A stretch of 64,000 nt of DNA from Sinorhizobium sp. A49 (GTDB taxonomy: Bacteria; Pseudomonadota; Alphaproteobacteria; Rhizobiales; Rhizobiaceae): NCBI RefSeq assembly GCF_002002725.1, contig NZ_MUNW01000062.1, positions 434,001 through 498,000 of the forward strand, given 5' to 3'. Made by a program: the position numbers and the translations under genes. The notes under the pieces were generated by a model. The model searched no databases. It worked only from the letters and a program-made list of their open reading frames with translations, and was not told where the DNA came from. This document shows positions 9,601 to 18,631 of the stretch, piece by piece. Positions within the stretch are counted from its first letter, which is position 1. Each line of letters starts with the position of its first letter.

Positions 9601-10462
9601 CGGTCGGCTGCCGGTCGGCACCGGGAGACGAGACGGCAAATCCGGTGGCGTTCATCATCACGTCGGGGGCAGCCTCGGCAAAAATCGATTGCAGCGTGCC
9701 GACCGAAACCGCATCCTTCAGACTGGAGACGAACAACGGCAGCACGCGCATGCCCTCAGTGGCAAGCGCCTCGATCAGTGCTTCGACCGGCCGGGTCTCG
9801 CCGCTCTGGACCAGGGCGCGATAGAAGCAGATCGCGACTGTCGGGGGTTCGAATCCCTCCCCCGCGTCCATCCGCTCTTGGACACGTGTCGACCATTCGC
9901 TGACGCCGATGACGCCCGCGCCTGGCCACCAGATGCCGGCCTTCAGAAGTGGTTTTGCCGGCTGCGGCTTTTCCGCGCCCGAGATCAGCGCCTCGGCATA
10001 ATCGAGGAACAATCCGGCATTGTCGGCGCCGCCCTCGGTGAAATAGGCCCAAAGGCGCTGCCGGTCGTCGGCTGCGACCGTCGAAAATGGCTCGAGGCCC
10101 GGATCCGGCTTGTCGTCGCCGGGCAGCACCGCGATCTGGAAGCGATGGGTGACGGCGGCGGCATGCAAGGCTTCCAGCACATAGCGGAAATAGCTGGCGC
10201 CACCGAGCGGCCGGACCACGATGAGCTTGGCATGCCGTGCGGTGCGCTCGACGTAAGTGTCGACCGACATTGGATGCATCAGGTTCATCAGGCTGGCGAT
10301 ACGCAGGCTTGATCCCTCGTTGCGGCGGCCATGGGCCGCAGCGATCGAGGAAAGCTCGGTGTCGGCGGCAGACAGGAAAAGCACGTCGGCCGGCGTTTGC
10401 CCCAGATCGATCGCTTCGTTGCCGTCGGCGATCGTTCCTTTCTGGGCGAGAAGCAGATGCAT
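6686..10462 (-). CDS. cobN: Cobaltochelatase large subunit CobN
   Basis: CobN is the large subunit of the ATP-dependent aerobic cobaltochelatase that inserts Co2+ into hydrogenobyrinic acid a,c-diamide together with CobS and CobT, which are not in this window. The 1258-residue length is normal for the family. Recognisable segments include MHLLLAQKGTI at the start, IVHMGKHGNLEWLPGK (about residues 557-572) and WGSYAYGAGEEG near residue 1060. It starts 61 bp after cobW. A run resembling a tRNA T-arm at about 9838-9862 lies inside the coding frame and is coincidental. Confidence 0.97.
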   Translation of the reverse strand: MHLLLAQKGTIADGNEAIDLGQTPADVLFLSAADTELSSIAAAHGRRNEGSSLRIASLMNLMHPMSVDTYVERTARHAKLIVVRPLGGASYFRYVLEALHAAAVTHRFQIAVLPGDDKPDPGLEPFSTVAADDRQRLWAYFTEGGADNAGLFLDYAEALISGAEKPQPAKPLLKAGIWWPGAGVIGVSEWSTRVQERMDAGEGFEPPTVAICFYRALVQSGETRPVEALIEALATEGMRVLPLFVSSLKDAVSVGTLQSIFAEAAPDVMMNATGFAVSSPGADRQPTVLESTGAPVLQVIFSGSSRAQWQASPQGLMARDLAMNVALPEVDGRILARAVSFKAASIYDPKVEANIVGHEPLADRVRFAARLAVNWAKLRRARPAERRIAIIMANYPNRDGRLGNGVGLDTPAGTVEVLRAMAGEGYPVAGVPADGDALIRYLMAGPTNAASRDRDIREVISLSDYKAFFDSFPKQIQDEVTGRWGAPETDPFFLDGAFALPLARFGEVVVGIQPARGYNIDPKESYHSPDLVPPHGYLAFYAFLRNQFGAQAIVHMGKHGNLEWLPGKALALSETCYPEAIFGPLPHIYPFIVNDPGEGTQAKRRTSAVIIDHLTPPLTRAESYGPLKDLEALVDEYYDAAGGDPRRLRLLSRQILDLVRDIGLDHDAGIDKGDSDDKALEKLDAYLCDLKEMQIRDGLHIFGVAPEGRLLTDLTVALARVPRGLGEGADQSLQRAITADAGLGFDPLDCVMSDPWTGLRPDILAEVSDQPWRTAGDTVERIELLAAAFVCGETPAPEGWSATCAVLGEVETRLKPSIVNSGAAEMAGFLTGLDGRFVAPGPSGAPTRGRPDVLPTGRNFYSVDSRSVPTPAAYELGKKSAELLIRRYLQDHGDWPSSFGLTAWGTANMRTGGDDIAQALALIGAKPTWDTISRRVMGYEIIPLAMLGRPRVDVTLRISGFFRDAFPDQIALFDKAIRAVGALEEDDADNMIAARMRAETERLEASGIEAAEAARRASYRVFGAKPGAYGAGLQALIDEKGWDRKADLADAYLTWGSYAYGAGEEGKAERDLFEERLRTIEAVVQNQDNREHDLLDSDDYYQFEGGMSLAAEHLGGAKPAIYHNDHSRPEKPVIRSLEEEIGRVVRARVVNPKWIDGVMRHGYKGAFEIAATVDYMFAFAATTGAVRDHHFEAAYQAFIVDERVSSFLRDKNPAALAELSERLLEAIDRNLWTPRSNSARFELTGRTTAAARLRAGNE

Positions 10463-10523
10463 TGTTCTGTCCGTTCAAGCACTTCCAGGAAACGCTTTCC
10501 CGGAAGTGCGTTGCTTCAAGGAG

Positions 10524-11588
10524 TTAGACGAGCGCGGTGATGGCAGCGCGCACCGCAGCTTCGTCCATGTCGTGCAGGCCGATGACGACGAGGCGCGTGC
10601 CGCGCTTTTCGCCGGCCGCCCAGGCACGGTCGTAGTACTGGTCGATGCGGGCGCCGACAGCCTGGATCAACAGACGCATCGGCTTGCCGGGCACGTCGGC
10701 AAAGCCCTTGAGGCGCAGCACGTCATGCTCTGCGATCACGCCCTTGAGGCGATCGACGAAGGCGGCCGGATCGGCAATCGCGCCGAGCTCGACGACGAAG
10801 CTATCGAACTCGTCGTGAGAGTGCTCCTCGCCGGCCTCATGCTCCATCTCGTGGTGCGACTTGCGGTTGGCGATATCGCTTTCCGTGCCGACGCCGAGAC
10901 CGAGCAGGATGGCGGCAGCCACTTCGCCGTTCTTGGCTTCGATCATCGTCGGCTTGCGGCTGGTGCGCGAAGCGACCTCGTCGCGCACGGCCTTCAGGCC
11001 CGACGCGTCGATCAGGTCGGTCTTGTTGAGAACGATCAGGTCGGCGGCGGTCAACTGGTCCTCGAACAGTTCCTCGATCGGGCTTTCGTGGTCGAGATTG
11101 TCGTCCTCGACCCGCAGTGCATCGACCTTGTCGTGGTCGTCGGCAAAACGACCGGCGGCAACGGCGGCGCTGTCAACCACGGTGACGACGCCGTCGACGG
11201 TCACTTCGCTGCGGATATCCGGCCAGTTGAAGGCGGCGATCAGCGGCTGCGGCAGCGCCAGGCCCGAGGTCTCGATGATGATATGGTCGGGGCGGTTTTC
11301 GCGCTCGAGCAGCTTGGTCATGGTCGGGATGAAATCATCGGCAACCGTGCAGCAGATGCAGCCGTTGGTGAGCTCGATGATGTCGTCTTCCGAGCAGGCT
11401 TCCGCACCGCAGCCCTTCAGGACGTCGCCGTCGACGCCGAGATCGCCGAACTCGTTGATAATAAGCGCAATGCGCTTGCCGTCGGCGTTCTGCAACAGGT
11501 TGCGGATCATCGTCGTCTTGCCGGCACCGAGGAAGCCGGTGATGACGGTCGCCGGGATCTTGCCCTGGTTGGCTCTGGCAGTGGTCAT
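10524..11588 (-). CDS. cobW: CobW GTP-dependent metallochaperone
   Basis: CobW is a G3E P-loop GTPase thought to deliver cobalt for cobalamin synthesis. The 354-residue product has the Walker A motif GFLGAGKTT (residues 18-26), the metal-binding CICC (77-80), and a His/Asp/Glu-rich stretch HHEMEHEAGEEHSHDEF in the middle, which fits metal handling. NKTDLI is the GTP-specificity motif. It lies three bases after cobP and just before cobN, so it is almost certainly co-transcribed with the chelatase it serves. Confidence 0.95.
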   Translation of the reverse strand: MTTARANQGKIPATVITGFLGAGKTTMIRNLLQNADGKRIALIINEFGDLGVDGDVLKGCGAEACSEDDIIELTNGCICCTVADDFIPTMTKLLERENRPDHIIIETSGLALPQPLIAAFNWPDIRSEVTVDGVVTVVDSAAVAAGRFADDHDKVDALRVEDDNLDHESPIEELFEDQLTAADLIVLNKTDLIDASGLKAVRDEVASRTSRKPTMIEAKNGEVAAAILLGLGVGTESDIANRKSHHEMEHEAGEEHSHDEFDSFVVELGAIADPAAFVDRLKGVIAEHDVLRLKGFADVPGKPMRLLIQAVGARIDQYYDRAWAAGEKRGTRLVVIGLHDMDEAAVRAAITALV

Positions 11589-11591
11589 GGA

Positions 11592-12116
11592 TCAACCCTT
11601 CATTTTCAGCGGCAATCCGGCCGCGACAAAGTAAACTTCCGCGGATTTCTCCGCAACGATCTGGTGAAGCCGGCCGGCATGGTCGCGGAAATCGCGAGCC
11701 ATGCGGTTCTCGGGCACGATGCCGAGGCCGACTTCGTTGGAAACAAAGATGAGGCGCGCCTGCGCCTCAGGCAGGAAGGCGGCAAGGGCAGAAAACTCCG
11801 CCGCCATGTCGCGCCCTTCCATCATCAGGTTGGTCACCCACAGCGTCAGGCAATCGATGAGCACAACGCGGTTTTCGTCGTCGATGCGTGTCAGCAGCGC
11901 AACGAGATCGAGCGGCTCTTCATGCGTCGTCCAGCCGTCACCGCGCCTCTGCCGGTGATGGTCGATGCGCTCGCGCATCTCGTCGTCCCAGGCACGGCCG
12001 GTGGCGACATAGTGCATGCCGAGCCCCGAGGCTTCGACGAGCCTTTCGGAAAAGCTGGACTTGCCGGAACGGGCGCCGCCGAGGACCAGAACAGGGCCGG
12101 CATGGGGAATGGTCAT
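11592..12116 (-). CDS. cobP: Bifunctional adenosylcobinamide kinase/guanylyltransferase CobP
   Basis: CobP phosphorylates adenosylcobinamide and then attaches GMP, preparing the nucleotide loop of cobalamin. The 174-residue protein has the P-loop GGARSGKS at residues 13-20, the conserved [20 protein letters not shown] segment and [12 protein letters not shown], all characteristic of CobU/CobP. It is the first gene after the cobalamin riboswitch and is followed almost without a gap by cobW. The start is ATG 12116. Confidence 0.95.
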   Translation of the reverse strand: MTIPHAGPVLVLGGARSGKSSFSERLVEASGLGMHYVATGRAWDDEMRERIDHHRQRRGDGWTTHEEPLDLVALLTRIDDENRVVLIDCLTLWVTNLMMEGRDMAAEFSALAAFLPEAQARLIFVSNEVGLGIVPENRMARDFRDHAGRLHQIVAEKSAEVYFVAAGLPLKMKG

Positions 12117-12230
12117 GTGCGTTGCCGCCTCACGCGCCTGGTCACGAGTTCGAGCGGCAACAGGATTTCACCGCGCCAGAGGCGCGTTCGGAAAACGATC
12201 GATGAGCCAAGACAACCTCCGTGATGGCGT

Positions 12231-12246
12231 GGGAAGCGGGCTTCCC
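12231..12246 (-). promoter_or_regulatory. Perfect stem-loop in cobP leader (likely expression platform)
   Basis: GGGAAGC (12231-12237), a two-base GG loop, and GCTTCCC (12240-12246) form a perfect seven-pair stem about 25 bases downstream of the B12 box in the cobP transcript. It is not followed by a U run, so it is more likely an anti-structure or translation-control element than an intrinsic terminator. Confidence 0.5.
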
Positions 12247-12267
12247 GTCGGGCGGAATGCCCCTGTC

Positions 12268-12480
12268 GGACGGCAGGTCTCCTGGCTCACGGCGTCACGG
12301 ACCCACGGCATTGCCTCGCGCGATAACGCGAAACGCGATGCCAAGGCCCGAACGGCCCGCCTCACCTTCCCGGCGCTTTCCGGTGCCACAGCGAACCTTT
12401 GCTCGTCGTCTCCGACATCAGGCGCTGTGGGCGGTTTCGTGAAAGGCGGACAATTCGTAGAAGAAGAGGCGTCCAACCCA
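12268..12480 (-). promoter_or_regulatory. Cobalamin riboswitch upstream of cobP
   Basis: On the minus strand the leader carries the B12 box TGAGCCAGGAGACCTGCCG at 12289-12271. Upstream of it lies GCGCCGGGAAGGTGAGGCGGGC, which matches the GGGAAGG block of the cobalamin aptamer (positions about 12380-12355). The 5' portion of the aptamer is less clear to me by eye and the boundary is approximate. A further perfect hairpin, AAGCCAC-GCCA-GTGGCTT, lies at 12491-12508. High adenosylcobalamin would be expected to shut down cobP-cobW-cobN-cobO. Confidence 0.88.
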
Positions 12481-12920
12481 GCTGATCACGAAGCCACGCC
12501 AGTGGCTTTTCCGGCTGAGTTCCAAACCGCCTGCGATTGCCCCATGCAATCGAAAGGAAGCCGGCTCTCAGCCCGATGGCGAACCCTGACCGTTCTACAG
12601 TCGCGGGGTCGGCTGCGATAAGGATGCCCGATTTGGGTCCACCCGTCACATTCCCAATTATTCCCCCGCATCGCCACGATCCGGGGAAACCATCCAACGT
12701 CCGATGATTAGGAAGCGGGCAGTGCAAAGTCAATCGACGCGTGCGACACCTCCCCGGCCGAATTGCGCCGCGCGACGATTTGCCGGGCGCGGAATACCGC
12801 AGGCCGCCAGTTCTCGTCACAGAGCACAAGCGATGCACCACGGCGGCGAACTTCATTTTAGCGATTGTAGATAATGCGATAAACTAGCCCAAAAAGAGGG
12901 TTCGGTTATCCGGAAGGCAA
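12481..12920. other. Divergent intergenic region between the cob operon and the cyclase
   Basis: No gene is recognised. It must include the promoter of the riboswitch-led cobP operon (minus) and of the cyclase gene (plus). The only structure seen is the hairpin at 12491-12508 (AAGCCAC/GTGGCTT), which is followed by TT on the plus strand. Confidence 0.5.
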
Positions 12921-15149
12921 ATGGAACACAGGCTCGCCGCCGTGATGATTGCCGACGTTTCCGGCTATGGACTGCTCACCCAGGCCGACGAGGAGGGCAC
13001 ATGTGCCCGCTTTCAGGCCGACCTGCACGACCTGTTCGAACAAAGGATCGCCGCGCACCGTGGACGGTTGATCAAGACCATGGGCGATGGGTTGCTGGTC
13101 GAGTTCGTGAGTGTCGTCGAGGCGGTCCGTTGTGCGGTGGAGGTCCAGCGCGCGAAATCCGAAAGCCGAGGATCCGATGAGGGTCGACTGGAATTCCGCA
13201 TCGGCATCAATCTTGGCGATGTCATCGTTGACGGCGACGACATTCAGGGCGATGGCGTCATCATTGCCGAGCGCCTGCAGAGCATCGCCGAACCGGGTGG
13301 GATCGTCATCTCCGGCACCGCGTACGACCAGGTCGAAAAGCACCTCGATGTCCGTTTCGTCTTTCTCGGCGAACAACGCCTGAAGCATATCGAAAGGCCG
13401 GTGCGGGCTTACAGTCTGGAGCTGAACGAAACTCGCGCCGGCGGCGCAAGGGTCGCAGCGCACAGCACGAAGCGCTGGGCGGCACTTGTTGCATCTGCTG
13501 TCGTGCTCGGCGCAGCCAGTGGTGTCGTCTGGTGGCAGCCGTGGGAACCGCCTGCGGAAACGGCCCAGGTCCAGCCATCGAACCTGACCGTGCCGGACAA
13601 ACCGTCGATAGCAGTGCTTCCGTTTGCCAATGTGAGCGACGATCCCAGGCAGGAGTATTTCGCCGATGGCATGACCGACGGCCTCGTCACCGAACTGGCC
13701 CAGGTATCCGGCTTGTTCGTTATCGCGCGCAACTCGACCTTCACCTACAAAAACAAGCCAGTGACACCCGGGCAGGTGTCCAAGGAACTCGGGGTCAGAT
13801 ACGTCCTCGAAGGCAGTGTGCAGCGGGCCGGAGAGCAGCTGCGGATCAATGCCCAGCTGATCGATTCTCTCGATGGCGGCCACGTTTGGGCCGGAACGTT
13901 CGACGGCTCGCTTTCCGATGTCTTTGCGCTGCAGGACAACGTGATGCGCGGCATTGCCGATGCGCTTGCGCTTCGGCTGAACCCTGACGAGCAGATGGCC
14001 TTGGGGCGCAAGGAAACGATGGTGCCGGCGGCTTTCGATGCGTTCCTGCGCGGCTGGGAGCATCACCGACGCACGACCCCCGAGGATTTTGCAAAGGCAG
14101 TGCCTTTCTTCGAGCAGGCGATTGCGCTCGATCCTGCCTATGGGCGCGCTTATGCCGCCGCCGCCATGGTCTACGCGCGCATCTGCATGTGGCGCTGGCA
14201 TTATCAGCTGGGCATCTCGCGGACCGAAGCGAGAGCCAGGGCGACGCAATATCTGCGCACCGCGCAGAAACACAAAACAGCGCTGGCCTACCAGGCGGCC
14301 GCTCTCCTTTCCGAAGCGGACTGGCAGCATGCCGACGCGCTAACCCAACTCAAGGAAGCGATCGCGCTCGAACCCGGCGATAGCTGGAGCTACGCGCTGA
14401 CGGCCTTCGTCCTTACCTCCGTCGGCCGCCCGGCGGAGGCCTTGCCCTATATCCGCACGGCCATGCGCCTCGATCCGCACTCCCCGTCCTTCTTCATTTA
14501 CGTTCTTGGACTGACGCACTTCAGCCTGGAGGATTTCGAGGCGGCAGCGGCAGCAACAAAGCGCAGCATCGAACTCAATCCGCAGGATGACGGCTCGTTC
14601 CTTCTTCTTGCCGCCGCTTCCGGGCACCTCGGTCGCCGCGTGGAGGCGCAGGCGGCCATCACCCGTTTCAACGCGCTTCGCCTCGCACGTGGCGGCACTG
14701 CGGCCAGCATCGCGACCAGCCCACCCCTGGACCTGGCAAGGCAGGAGGACAGCGAGCGTTTCTACCGGGGACTGCGGTTGGCGGGGCTACCCGAGACCTT
14801 GATGAACAGCGACTTCATCGCCGCAAACAGGCTGCAAGCCGACGAAGCCCGTTCGCTCTTCCTGGGGCATCGGTTGCATGGACGCATGCTGGATTCTGGC
14901 GAGGAACACGAGGCTGTGATTTCAACCGGGGGCATGGCCACCCTGACGGGAGACTGGGCCTCCATCGGAGCCGGTCGCATGACCGACGTCGAGGTCAAAT
15001 TCGAGAGCGACGAGGTTTGCTTCCTGTGGCTGAAGACGACGAACTTATGCGGGATCGTGCTGCGAAACCCCGGGGGCCTTCGCGCCAAGGAGAACGAGTT
15101 CATATGGTATCACGGCGACAGGGCCTTCACCTTCTCGCAGATCCCCTAG
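12921..15149 (+). CDS. Class III adenylate/guanylate cyclase with TolB-like and TPR regions
   Basis: The 742-residue protein begins with a class III cyclase domain: metal-binding Asp in MIADVSGYG (residues 9-16), KTMGDGLLVEF (52-62) and GDVIVDGDDIQGDGV (99-113). One membrane segment follows at about 185-205. Next comes a TolB/FlgO-like region with IAVLPFANVSDDP and FADGMTDGLVTELA, and then TPR-like helices to about residue 620. This is the expanded cyclase architecture common in rhizobia. It probably makes cAMP on the cytoplasmic side with a periplasmic sensor half; whether it is active is not shown. The signal sensed is unknown. Confidence 0.88.
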   Translation: MEHRLAAVMIADVSGYGLLTQADEEGTCARFQADLHDLFEQRIAAHRGRLIKTMGDGLLVEFVSVVEAVRCAVEVQRAKSESRGSDEGRLEFRIGINLGDVIVDGDDIQGDGVIIAERLQSIAEPGGIVISGTAYDQVEKHLDVRFVFLGEQRLKHIERPVRAYSLELNETRAGGARVAAHSTKRWAALVASAVVLGAASGVVWWQPWEPPAETAQVQPSNLTVPDKPSIAVLPFANVSDDPRQEYFADGMTDGLVTELAQVSGLFVIARNSTFTYKNKPVTPGQVSKELGVRYVLEGSVQRAGEQLRINAQLIDSLDGGHVWAGTFDGSLSDVFALQDNVMRGIADALALRLNPDEQMALGRKETMVPAAFDAFLRGWEHHRRTTPEDFAKAVPFFEQAIALDPAYGRAYAAAAMVYARICMWRWHYQLGISRTEARARATQYLRTAQKHKTALAYQAAALLSEADWQHADALTQLKEAIALEPGDSWSYALTAFVLTSVGRPAEALPYIRTAMRLDPHSPSFFIYVLGLTHFSLEDFEAAAAATKRSIELNPQDDGSFLLLAAASGHLGRRVEAQAAITRFNALRLARGGTAASIATSPPLDLARQEDSERFYRGLRLAGLPETLMNSDFIAANRLQADEARSLFLGHRLHGRMLDSGEEHEAVISTGGMATLTGDWASIGAGRMTDVEVKFESDEVCFLWLKTTNLCGIVLRNPGGLRAKENEFIWYHGDRAFTFSQIP

Positions 15150-15173
15150 CCCCGTTGCTTCGCCATGCCCCGG

Positions 15174-15797
15174 CTACCGCACCCGCTCCAGCACGCTGAA
15201 CTGAAAAGCCTGCACTGAATTCCAAGGCGTCCTGTGCTGGTGCGTGATCGCCTCGACCAGCCGGAAGGACGGACCGATCACATCAGCAAGCGTCGCCGGA
15301 TCGTAGCGCACCACGGGCAGGCCGCTGCAGCGCTCCGGCCCGTCGGGGGCAAAGGTGGCGATGATGGCATGACCGCCTGGCGTGACGGCGGCCTCCAGCC
15401 TCTCGATATAGGCGGCGCGGTCGTCCGGATCGGTCAGGAAATGAAAGGCGGCCCGATCATGCCATATGTCGTAGGCGCGTTCTGGCTTCCACTCGGTCAC
15501 GTCGGCGGCGATCCAGTGCACCTGATCCGAACGCGCGCCAAGCCGCGCCCGGGCGGCTTCGAGTGCAGCCGGAGAGAGATCGAGCACGGTGATCGCCGTC
15601 ATGCCCTCATCAAGCAATGCATCGACCAACCGCGACGCGCCGCCACCGATATCGATCAGCGAAGACGTGGCAACTGCCGCATGTTTGTGGATGAGATCGA
15701 GCGAAATGGCCGGCGTACCCTCGAACCAGCTGACGCCCTCCTCACCCTTTGAGGCATAAGCAGCGTCCCAATGCGCTCGTCGTTCGTCGTCACTCAT
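15174..15797 (-). CDS. Class I SAM-dependent methyltransferase
   Basis: A 207-residue protein starting MSDDERRAHWDAAYASKGEE, with the SAM-binding motif I LIDIGGGASRLVDALL at about residues 46-61, motif II TVLDLSPAALEAARARLG and IWHDRAAFHFL. The HWD..Y..K opening resembles small-molecule and thiol methyltransferases of the UbiE/TehB group. The substrate is unknown. It converges on the cyclase gene with only 24 bp between their stops. Confidence 0.85.
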   Translation of the reverse strand: MSDDERRAHWDAAYASKGEEGVSWFEGTPAISLDLIHKHAAVATSSLIDIGGGASRLVDALLDEGMTAITVLDLSPAALEAARARLGARSDQVHWIAADVTEWKPERAYDIWHDRAAFHFLTDPDDRAAYIERLEAAVTPGGHAIIATFAPDGPERCSGLPVVRYDPATLADVIGPSFRLVEAITHQHRTPWNSVQAFQFSVLERVR

Positions 15798-15907
15798 TTC
15801 AAACCGCCTCGCACGCCGGTTGTCGCGTGGCCCAATGTCTGCGTGTGTCGGCGCCTGCGCCGTATCTTAGCGCTTGACGTGTGTGCTGCAATGGCTGCGG
15901 GCGGGTC

Positions 15908-17365
15908 TCAAATGCCGAGCAGTTGATTGAGCCATTTCCGGTCAAGCACCGCCTCAAGCTCGCTCGCGACATCATCGAGCGCCGCGTCGACCGACTGGCG
16001 GTAATTGCTGATGGTGCCTTCGATGCCGAAGCTCTTCAGCAGGGCTGCGCGATAGGCATCGCTGGAAAACAGCCCGTGCAGGTAGGTTCCCATCACCCGA
16101 CCATCGGCCGAAAGGGCACCATCGGCGCGGCCATCAATGCGGATTGATGGCCGATCGCAATCGGCCCCGGCTGTGCGGCCGAGATGGATCTCGTAGCCTT
16201 CCAGTGCAACGCCGTGTTCCAACGACCAGGCGCGGCTGTTGCGCAGGGTCTTTTCCGGCGCCATTTCCGTTTCGACGTCGAGCAGCCCGAGCCCGGCGAT
16301 CTCGCGGTCGCTGCCCTCGATTCCGAGCGGATCGGTGACGCGTGCCCCCAGCATCTGGTAGCCGCCGCAGATGCCGATCACGCGGCCGCCGCGTCGCACA
16401 TGGCGCTTGAGATCCTGGTCCCACCCCTGGGCCTTGAAATCCTGGAGGTCGGCGATGGTCGACTTCGAGCCGGGTATGACGACGAGCCCGGCATCGGCCG
16501 GAATTGGGTTTCCCGGTTTGACGAAGACGAGATCGACCTCCGGCTCGGCGGCAAGCGGATCGAGATCGTCGAAATTGGCAATGCGCGACAAGACAGGCAC
16601 GGCGATCTTGAGCGCCCGACCCTCGCCACGGGCCAGTTTTTCAAGAACCACCGAATCCTCTGCCGGCAGCCGCCCTGCCGCCTTCAGCCACGGCACCACG
16701 CCGAAACAGGACCAGCCGGTGTAACGACCGATGGCAGCAATGCCATCGTCGAACAAAGTGACGTCGCCGCGAAACTTGTTGATCAGGTAGCCGCTGACCA
16801 TGCGCCGGTCCTCTTCCGGCAGGATCGCATGGGTGCCGACCAGCGAGGCGATGACACCGCCACGATCGATATCCCCGACAAGCACGACGGGCACATCAGC
16901 GCGCGTCGCAAAACCCATATTGGCGATGTCGCCGGCCCTCAGGTTGATCTCGGCCGGCGACCCCGCCCCTTCGACCACGACAAGATCGGCACCGGCTGAA
17001 ATCTGCTCGAAGCTTTCCATCACCGCGCCCAGCAGCTTCGGCTTCAGCGCCTGGTATTCCCGGCCCTTCGCCTGGCCCGCGACCTTGCCCTGTACGACGA
17101 TCTGGCTGCCGACATCCGATTGCGGTTTCAACAGCACCGGGTTCATGTGCACCGAGGACGGCACGCGGGCGGCCAGCGCCTGCAGCCATTGCGCCCGGCC
17201 GATTTCGCCGCCATCGTCGGAGACGGCGGCGTTGTTCGACATGTTCTGCGGCTTGAACGGCATGACCTTCAACCCGCGATTGGAGGCGAGCCGGCACAGC
17301 CCCGCCACCAATACCGATTTTCCGACATCCGAGCCGGTTCCCTGAAGCATGATCTTGCGTGTCAT
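15908..17365 (-). CDS. cobQ: Cobyric acid synthase CobQ
   Basis: CobQ amidates four side chains of adenosylcobyrinic acid a,c-diamide using glutamine and ATP. The start at ATG 17365 puts the dethiobiotin-synthetase-like P-loop GTGSDVGKS at residues 9-17; the open frame runs 55 codons further up but lacks family sequence there. The C-terminal class I glutamine amidotransferase domain has [10 protein letters not shown] with the nucleophilic Cys, and TYLHGLF near the end with the catalytic His. The length of 485 residues is typical. It is a separate minus-strand unit, away from the riboswitch-led operon. Confidence 0.96.
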   Translation of the reverse strand: MTRKIMLQGTGSDVGKSVLVAGLCRLASNRGLKVMPFKPQNMSNNAAVSDDGGEIGRAQWLQALAARVPSSVHMNPVLLKPQSDVGSQIVVQGKVAGQAKGREYQALKPKLLGAVMESFEQISAGADLVVVEGAGSPAEINLRAGDIANMGFATRADVPVVLVGDIDRGGVIASLVGTHAILPEEDRRMVSGYLINKFRGDVTLFDDGIAAIGRYTGWSCFGVVPWLKAAGRLPAEDSVVLEKLARGEGRALKIAVPVLSRIANFDDLDPLAAEPEVDLVFVKPGNPIPADAGLVVIPGSKSTIADLQDFKAQGWDQDLKRHVRRGGRVIGICGGYQMLGARVTDPLGIEGSDREIAGLGLLDVETEMAPEKTLRNSRAWSLEHGVALEGYEIHLGRTAGADCDRPSIRIDGRADGALSADGRVMGTYLHGLFSSDAYRAALLKSFGIEGTISNYRQSVDAALDDVASELEAVLDRKWLNQLLGI

Positions 17366-17613
17366 GGCGCCACCGGTAACACCGAATTGACCGCCGGCAA
17401 AGGCCTGCTTTGACACGATTTCGCCGCATTTGCGGCGCGTCGATGACAGTCTGTTTCGGTCGCTTACCAAGCTTGTCGAGTTTCTCTCCGAAACTAGCGT
17501 AAATGCGACATCCTGTGACGAGTTTGGCATTCATTTTCGCGCGGCGCGAGCCTATATCAGCGCCACCGAAACACACCCGGATCACAACACGTCCGGCCTC
17601 TCAAGGTCCATGT

Positions 17614-17759
17614 CCATGCTGTACATCTTCAGCAAACCAAATTTCGTTCAGATTGCCTGGAATTCCAAGGCACCCGTCAGCCAGTCGCGCGTTCGCAACG
17701 TCGTGCTCGATGCTCCCTTTGGGCCGCTCGGATTCATCCGCACGTCCAACGTCGGTTGA
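17614..17759 (+). CDS. Possible small peptide gene ahead of a terminator
   Basis: A frame that could start at one of two ATGs near 17611-17617 and ends at the TGA at 17757-17759 would encode a peptide of about 47-49 residues beginning MLYIFSKPNFVQ. I do not recognise it. The only support is that an intrinsic terminator follows 75 bp downstream on the same strand, so something on the plus strand is probably transcribed here. A non-coding RNA is an equal alternative. Confidence 0.25.
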
Positions 17760-17833
17760 CCTGCCCCGCCCGTTGATCGGGCGCACTTTTGGCAATGGCT
17801 TTGCATTCCAGCAGCTAACGCCTCCTCCTCCAG

Positions 17834-17862
17834 CCGTCTCCCCCGTGGAGACGGTTTTTTTT
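17834..17862 (+). terminator. Intrinsic terminator
   Basis: CCGTCTCC (17834-17841) pairs perfectly with GGAGACGG (17847-17854) around a five-base loop, and eight T residues follow at once. This is a textbook rho-independent terminator on the plus strand, although no confident gene lies just upstream. Confidence 0.85.
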
Positions 17863-18631
17863 GGCCTGATGACCGGGAAACCCGAGGCTCCTTTTTTGTG
17901 CATATCGATATCACAAAGCCGCCACGCACTTTTGCGCAACATGCCCGAAAACGCGAAAGCCGCATCGACCTCTTGGCGAGGGATGCGGCTTCCAAAAAAC
18001 GCTGGTCACTCCGGAAATACACACCGAAGGCTCGCTTCACACCCGGGACGCACTACCTTGATCCGGGCCGGCGGCCGTTTCCCGCCGCGCAACAACATTT
18101 AGCCGGACATCGTTACCGGATGGTTATTGAGGATTTAACGAATGATGAATCGCGGCTTTTTTTGAACTTTTTTCGCGACATCGGCAGAAAATGCCGGTGA
18201 CGCATTCGCGACAGGAAAAGTCCTGATTGCAACAGATCAAAAAAGGGCAGTGCGGCGACCGCTATATTTTGCGGCACTAATTGTCGTAAATGCTTAAATT
18301 TGGGCGGCCCGAGGCCCAAAAAAACTCTTCGATCATGTCGCAGACAGACGCCGCCGGCACCCAGACCCCGCCGTTGTCCGATTCAAGAGGTTGATTTCCC
18401 AACGAGAATACTTAGGCTTGCAGAGCGGTATAGAGGAGATCCGGCCGGCGACAGGGTTCCGCGGCAAGGACAAAACAAACTCCCATGACCGCCGCAGCAG
18501 GGGCTACCCTTGGCTTGTCTTTTGCCGAACCCCAAGCTGCTCATTTGGTTCGGGTGAGCGGGATGCGAGGGCGTCCCCAGGATACCCGTTTGATCGTTGG
18601 CTGCAGTTCAAAGACTGGGAGGTCTTGCAAC

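Larger units (their letters stand above)
17366..18631. other. Long intergenic region before the betaine transporter
   Basis: About 1.27 kb without a recognised protein gene. A plus-strand frame ends at 17759 (a possible 49-residue product starting MSMLYIFSKP), followed by an intrinsic terminator at 17834-17862. A second perfect stem, AAGCCGCATC/GATGCGGCTT, lies at 17957-17991. Around 18150-18320 the sequence has several A and T runs. The combination suggests at least one short transcript, possibly a small RNA or short peptide gene, plus the promoter of the transporter gene. Confidence 0.45.

Noticed and set aside
9838-9862. tRNA T-arm-like sequence GGGTTCGAATCCC
   Set aside because: It lies within the cobN coding frame (reading GEGFEPPTV), and no acceptor stem, anticodon arm or D-arm is formed around it. 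The similarity is coincidental.
10257-12224. 655-codon plus-strand frame opposite cobW and cobP
   Set aside because: It is a shadow of the cobP-cobW genes, which have clear P-loops and metal motifs on the minus strand.
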